In this document: positions 18,935 to 21,192 of the stretch, one piece after another
How the letters are laid out: each line of letters begins with the position of its first letter
Position numbering within the stretch: position 1 is the stretch's first letter
Assembly: GCA_036520135.1 (NCBI GenBank)
Contig: DATDKF010000065.1
Span: 1 to 21,192, forward strand
Direction of reading: 5' to 3'
DNA length: 21,192 nt
Origin: DASSUW01 sp036520135
GTDB taxonomy: Bacteria > Actinomycetota > Thermoleophilia > Solirubrobacterales > Solirubrobacteraceae
Position numbers and translations under genes: made by a program
Notes under the pieces: model-generated
Seen by the model: only the letters and a program-made list of their open reading frames with translations
Told to the model about the DNA's origin: nothing
Database searches by the model: none

Positions 18935-20269
18935 GTGTCCGCATCGCTCCCCTCCGCTCCCAGCGTGGAGCAGCTGCGCAAGCAGGCGAAGGACTTGGTC
19001 CGCGCCGCGAACGAGCCGCTGAAGCTCAGCGAGGCACAGCGGATCATCGCGCGGCGGTACGGGTTCCCGAGCTGGCCGCGGCTGAAGGCGTACGTCGACC
19101 GGGTGGCCGAGCACGGGCCGGACCTTCAGCACGCCTACCACGAGGACGTCGACTACTACGAGGGGCGCGCGCATGGGCTGCTGGCGTCGGCGCAGGACGG
19201 CACCGGCGGCGCGGTCGCCGCCTTCGAGCGCCGCGGCGCGCCGCTGACCGAGGATGGGGCGCGCGCGGTCGTCGCCCACGCGCACGGGTTTGCGGGCTGG
19301 GAGGCGCTGCGCCGGCACGTCGTCTCCCTGCGGACCGGCGGCGAGCCGTTCGCGCGCGCGTACCGGGAGATCGAGGCGCACGACGTTGACGGGCTCGCCG
19401 CGCTGATCGACCGCTTCCCCGAGCTCGTCCACGCGCGCGGGACGAACGACAACGACCTGCTCGGCATGGCGGGCGCGACCCACGACGAACGCCTCGTCAA
19501 GGTGCTGCTCGACCGCGGCGCCGACCCGCGGCGCGGCAACGCCCACGGCTGGACGCCGCTGCACCAGGCGGCCTACAGCGACCTGCCGGCGATGGCGCGG
19601 ATGCTGCTCGACGCGGGCGCGCAGGTGGACGTGTCGGCGCGCGGCGACGGCGGCACGCCGCTCATCGTGGCCCTGTTCTGGGGCAACCGGACGACCGCCG
19701 AGGTGCTCGCGGACCGAGGCGTATACCCGCGCAATCTGCGTGCCGCCGCCGGGCTCGGTCGGCTCGACCTGATCGCCGAGCTCGGACCCGAGGAGGCGAG
19801 CGCCCACCGCGCGTACTACCGGCCGCACAGCGGCTTCCCGGCCTGGCGGCCGGCGGACGATCCGCAGCAGGTGCTCGACGAGGCGCTCGCGTGGGCGGCG
19901 CGCAACGGCCGCGACGACGCGGTCGAACGGCTCGTGGCCCGCGGCGCCGACGTCGCGGCGGATGTCTACCGCGGCACCGCGCTCGCGTGGGCCGCGGCGT
20001 GCGGGCGCACGGCGACGATCCGGCGGCTCGTCGCGCTCGGCGCCGACCCGAATCAGCTCACCACGTTCGGCGGCCCCGGCCACGCCCAGCCCGCGACGGC
20101 GCTGCACCTCGCGGCCCAGAACGATGACCTCGAGCCGATCCGCACCCTGCTCGAGTTAGGCGCCGACCCGACGATCACCGACGGCGTGTACCACGCCACG
20201 CCCGCGGCCTGGGCCGAGCACGACCGTCGGATCCCCGCCCGCGACCTGCTGCGCGAGCACGGCGGATGA
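18935..20269 (+). CDS. Ankyrin-repeat protein
   Basis: A 444-residue protein. The N-terminal part has SVEQLRKQAKDLVRAA followed by LSEAQRIIARRYGFPSWPRLKAYVD, and a second similar segment, TEDGARAVVAHAHGFAGWEALRRHV; this helical module often precedes bacterial ankyrin repeats. The rest (about 145-440) holds several ankyrin repeats such as HGWTPLHQAAYSDLPAMARMLLDAGA, YRGTALAWAAACGRTATIRRLVALGADPN and ATALHLAAQNDDLEPIRTLLELGADP. No signal peptide or membrane helix is seen, so it is probably cytoplasmic and binds proteins. The start is GTG at 18935, chosen for the GGAAGGAGG ribosome site about 5 nt upstream; a longer form from GTG 18896 would place that site inside the gene. The partner is unknown. 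Confidence 0.9.
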   Translation: MSASLPSAPSVEQLRKQAKDLVRAANEPLKLSEAQRIIARRYGFPSWPRLKAYVDRVAEHGPDLQHAYHEDVDYYEGRAHGLLASAQDGTGGAVAAFERRGAPLTEDGARAVVAHAHGFAGWEALRRHVVSLRTGGEPFARAYREIEAHDVDGLAALIDRFPELVHARGTNDNDLLGMAGATHDERLVKVLLDRGADPRRGNAHGWTPLHQAAYSDLPAMARMLLDAGAQVDVSARGDGGTPLIVALFWGNRTTAEVLADRGVYPRNLRAAAGLGRLDLIAELGPEEASAHRAYYRPHSGFPAWRPADDPQQVLDEALAWAARNGRDDAVERLVARGADVAADVYRGTALAWAAACGRTATIRRLVALGADPNQLTTFGGPGHAQPATALHLAAQNDDLEPIRTLLELGADPTITDGVYHATPAAWAEHDRRIPARDLLREHGG

Positions 20270-20286
20270 GCAACCGGCAGCGCGGC

Positions 20287-20586
20287 TCAGCTGCGCCGGT
20301 ACATGGCCGCGATCTCGGAGAGGCCCTGCACGGGTAGCGCCGGGCCGTCGACGTGCACGACCGATGACGCGCCGTCGGCGCGCGGCGAGCGCCGCAGCGT
20401 CATCTGCCAGCTCGCGCAGAAGCGCTCGAGCTCCGGCATCACCGCGTCGGCGACGATGACGAGCGCGCGCGAGCGCAGCCCGGGGCGCTCCGCCTCCTCC
20501 CGCGCCGCGCGCCGCTCGAGCCAGCCGAGCAGCATCGCGTCGAGCTGCTCGGACAGCGTGAGGGGAAGGGCGTTGGCGGCGAGCAT
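20287..20586 (-). CDS. Hypothetical protein
   Basis: A 99-residue protein beginning MLAANALPLTLSEQLDAMLLGWLERRAA, with an acidic/basic helical first half and a second half that looks alpha/beta (SRALVIVADAV, SSVVHVDGPALPVQG). No signal peptide, membrane helix or known motif is recognised. An in-frame ATG at 20655 would lengthen it to 122 residues, but the added part is Arg-rich and runs towards a gene remnant, so the ATG at 20586 is preferred; neither has a good ribosome site. It converges with the ankyrin-repeat gene with 17 nt between stops. It may be a real lineage-specific gene or a chance open frame; codon positions show strong third-position GC, which slightly favours a real gene. Confidence 0.5.
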   Translation of the reverse strand: MLAANALPLTLSEQLDAMLLGWLERRAAREEAERPGLRSRALVIVADAVMPELERFCASWQMTLRRSPRADGASSVVHVDGPALPVQGLSEIAAMYRRS

Positions 20587-20661
20587 GTGTCCCGAAGGAC
20601 GTGCCCGCCGCGCGGTGTATTCCGCCGCGCGGCGCGGACCGCGGCGGCCGATCATCTACAA

Positions 20662-20927
20662 CTCAGCGGGGTCTGGGGCTACCACGGCGATCACGCGCCG
20701 CACGGCGACACGTTCTGGCAGCTGCGGCGGCGCGTGCCGGTGTGACCGTGGTCGTCGACACACCCGCGCGCACGCGCGAATGGTTCGCCGTCGCCGACGA
20801 CCTCACCGGCGAGGCGGGCCCGGTCACCAGCGAGATCGTGCCGGTCGCCCGGCTGACGTACGAGCGCAACTTGTCAACGGCCGCCCGGTTGGAGTCCGAA
20901 GCAAACGAACCGGGAGGCACCACATGA
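20662..20927 (+). pseudogene. Remnant of a DUF190 (PII-like) gene, 5'-truncated and frameshifted
   Basis: Between 20662 and 20742 one frame reads LSGVWGYHGDHAPHGDTF then WQLRRRVPV and stops at TGA 20743. From 20742 the neighbouring frame continues seamlessly with VTVVVDTPARTREWF, ADDLTGEAGPVTSEIVPVARLTY. Joined, these give the C-terminal two-thirds of a DUF190 protein (G-x-x-G-Y, HGD, LRR-x-VPV-x-TVVVDTP pattern; PII-like ferredoxin fold). Inserting one G (GTGCCGGTGGTGACC) would restore the frame, so it is a single-base deletion or a sequencing error. The expected N-terminal part is not found upstream of 20662, which argues for real decay. It occupies most of the 337-nt stretch between the hypothetical gene and the next gene. 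The second frame stays open to 20927, overlapping the next ATG. Confidence 0.65.
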
Positions 20928-21192
20928 AGAGCTGGTTCTCGCGCGCCAAGGCGCGCCTCAGCTTCGCGAACGTCACGGCCGCGCTGGCGCTGTTCGTCGC
21001 GCTCGGCGGCACGAGCTACGCGGCGGCCACGCTGCCGTTCAACAGCGTCGGCAAGGGACAGATCAAGGCCAACGCCGTCGGCAAGTCCGAAGCGGCGCCG
21101 AACTCGGTCGGCTCGTCCGAGCTGCGCAACAGCGGCGTCGCGGCGGCCGACATCAAGACCGGCGCGGTCGGCCCGTCGGAGGTCCGCCCGAA
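20924..21192 (+). CDS. Exported repeat protein with Solirubrobacterales-type leader (3'-truncated by window edge)
   Basis: The first 89 codons of a gene that runs off the window. GGGAGG lies 6 nt before the ATG. After a short basic start (MKSWFSRAKAR) comes LSFANVTAALALFVALGG and then TSYAA, an export signal that I associate with many proteins of Solirubrobacterales; cleavage after SYA or AAA is likely. What follows is a series of short repeats of about 10-12 residues, each with a Val-Gly pair and a Glu or Gln two or three residues later: NSVGKGQIKA, NAVGKSEAAP, NSVGSSELRN, SGVAAADIKT, GAVGPSEVRP. Such repeats suggest a repetitive beta structure on the cell surface or secreted. The rest of the gene and its function are unseen. 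Confidence 0.88.
   Translation, partial: MKSWFSRAKARLSFANVTAALALFVALGGTSYAAATLPFNSVGKGQIKANAVGKSEAAPNSVGSSELRNSGVAAADIKTGAVGPSEVRP

Noticed and set aside
16220..20107. A 1295-codon open frame on the minus strand across qcrA, qcrB, CBS, udgX and the ankyrin gene
   Set aside because: It lies opposite five well-supported genes, its product is rich in Arg, His, Asp and Ala without domains, and such antisense frames are expected in GC-rich DNA.
20270..20305. Possible terminator hairpin after the ankyrin gene (GGCAGC with GCTGCGCC)
   Set aside because: The arms pair only with a bulge and there is no T-rich run.
20601..20741. First part of the plus-strand frame that begins at ATG 20601 as a separate small gene
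   Set aside because: Its product is Arg- and Ala-rich without pattern, while the adjacent frame in 20662-20742 holds the DUF190 sequence; only the part after 20742 is meaningful.

Overview
The window is very GC-rich, has dense genes with GTG or ATG starts, and many stop/start overlaps of 4 nt. It looks like an actinobacterial chromosome. The best taxonomic clue is the truncated gene at the right edge, whose N-terminus (LSFANVTAALALFVALGG, then TSYAA) I recognise as a recurrent exported-protein leader of Thermoleophilia/Solirubrobacterales. A QcrC-QcrA-QcrB type cytochrome bcc complex and a UdgX-type uracil-DNA glycosylase also fit Actinobacteria. No rRNA, tRNA, CRISPR array, transposase or phage gene was found.

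Left part (1-7223), metabolic and small genes: the 3' part of an amidohydrolase overlaps an intradiol ring-cleavage dioxygenase, followed by a NodB-type polysaccharide deacetylase. On the minus strand are a short MetE-like methyltransferase and a three-gene unit (lipoprotein, 27-residue membrane peptide, internally duplicated membrane protein). On the plus strand are an MDR-family oxidoreductase, a zinc-ribbon protein and a single-cysteine peroxiredoxin. A His-rich membrane protein and a KRARQYEH-type 'plasmid stabilization' protein lie on the minus strand. Convergent neighbours repeatedly share their stop codons (CTAG or CTAA), and short inverted repeats lie in the divergent gaps.

Central part (7265-17665), a 14-gene energy-conversion block on the plus strand: first a seven-gene Mrp/Mbh-type cation/proton antiporter module (E, F, G, MbhD-like, MbhE-MrpB fusion, C, D) in the order of the archaeal Mbh membrane module and without a NuoL-like MrpA. 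After a 56-nt gap come cytochrome oxidase subunits II and I, a 102-residue four-helix protein, the assembly factor CtaG, a dihaem cytochrome c (QcrC), a Rieske protein (QcrA) and cytochrome b (QcrB). Almost every junction is a 1-4 nt overlap, so co-translation and probably co-transcription are likely. The inferred path is menaquinol -> cytochrome b/Rieske -> dihaem cytochrome c -> CuA -> haem-copper oxidase, next to an antiporter that could exchange the proton gradient for a cation gradient. Oxidase subunit I keeps all haem and copper ligands but lacks the usual D-channel, K-channel and helix-VI glutamate residues. Oxidase subunit III is absent.

Right part (17687-21192): a two-CBS-domain protein, UdgX, an ankyrin-repeat protein, a minus-strand hypothetical gene, the decayed and frameshifted 3' part of a DUF190 (PII-like) gene, and the start of the repeat-bearing exported protein that runs off the window.
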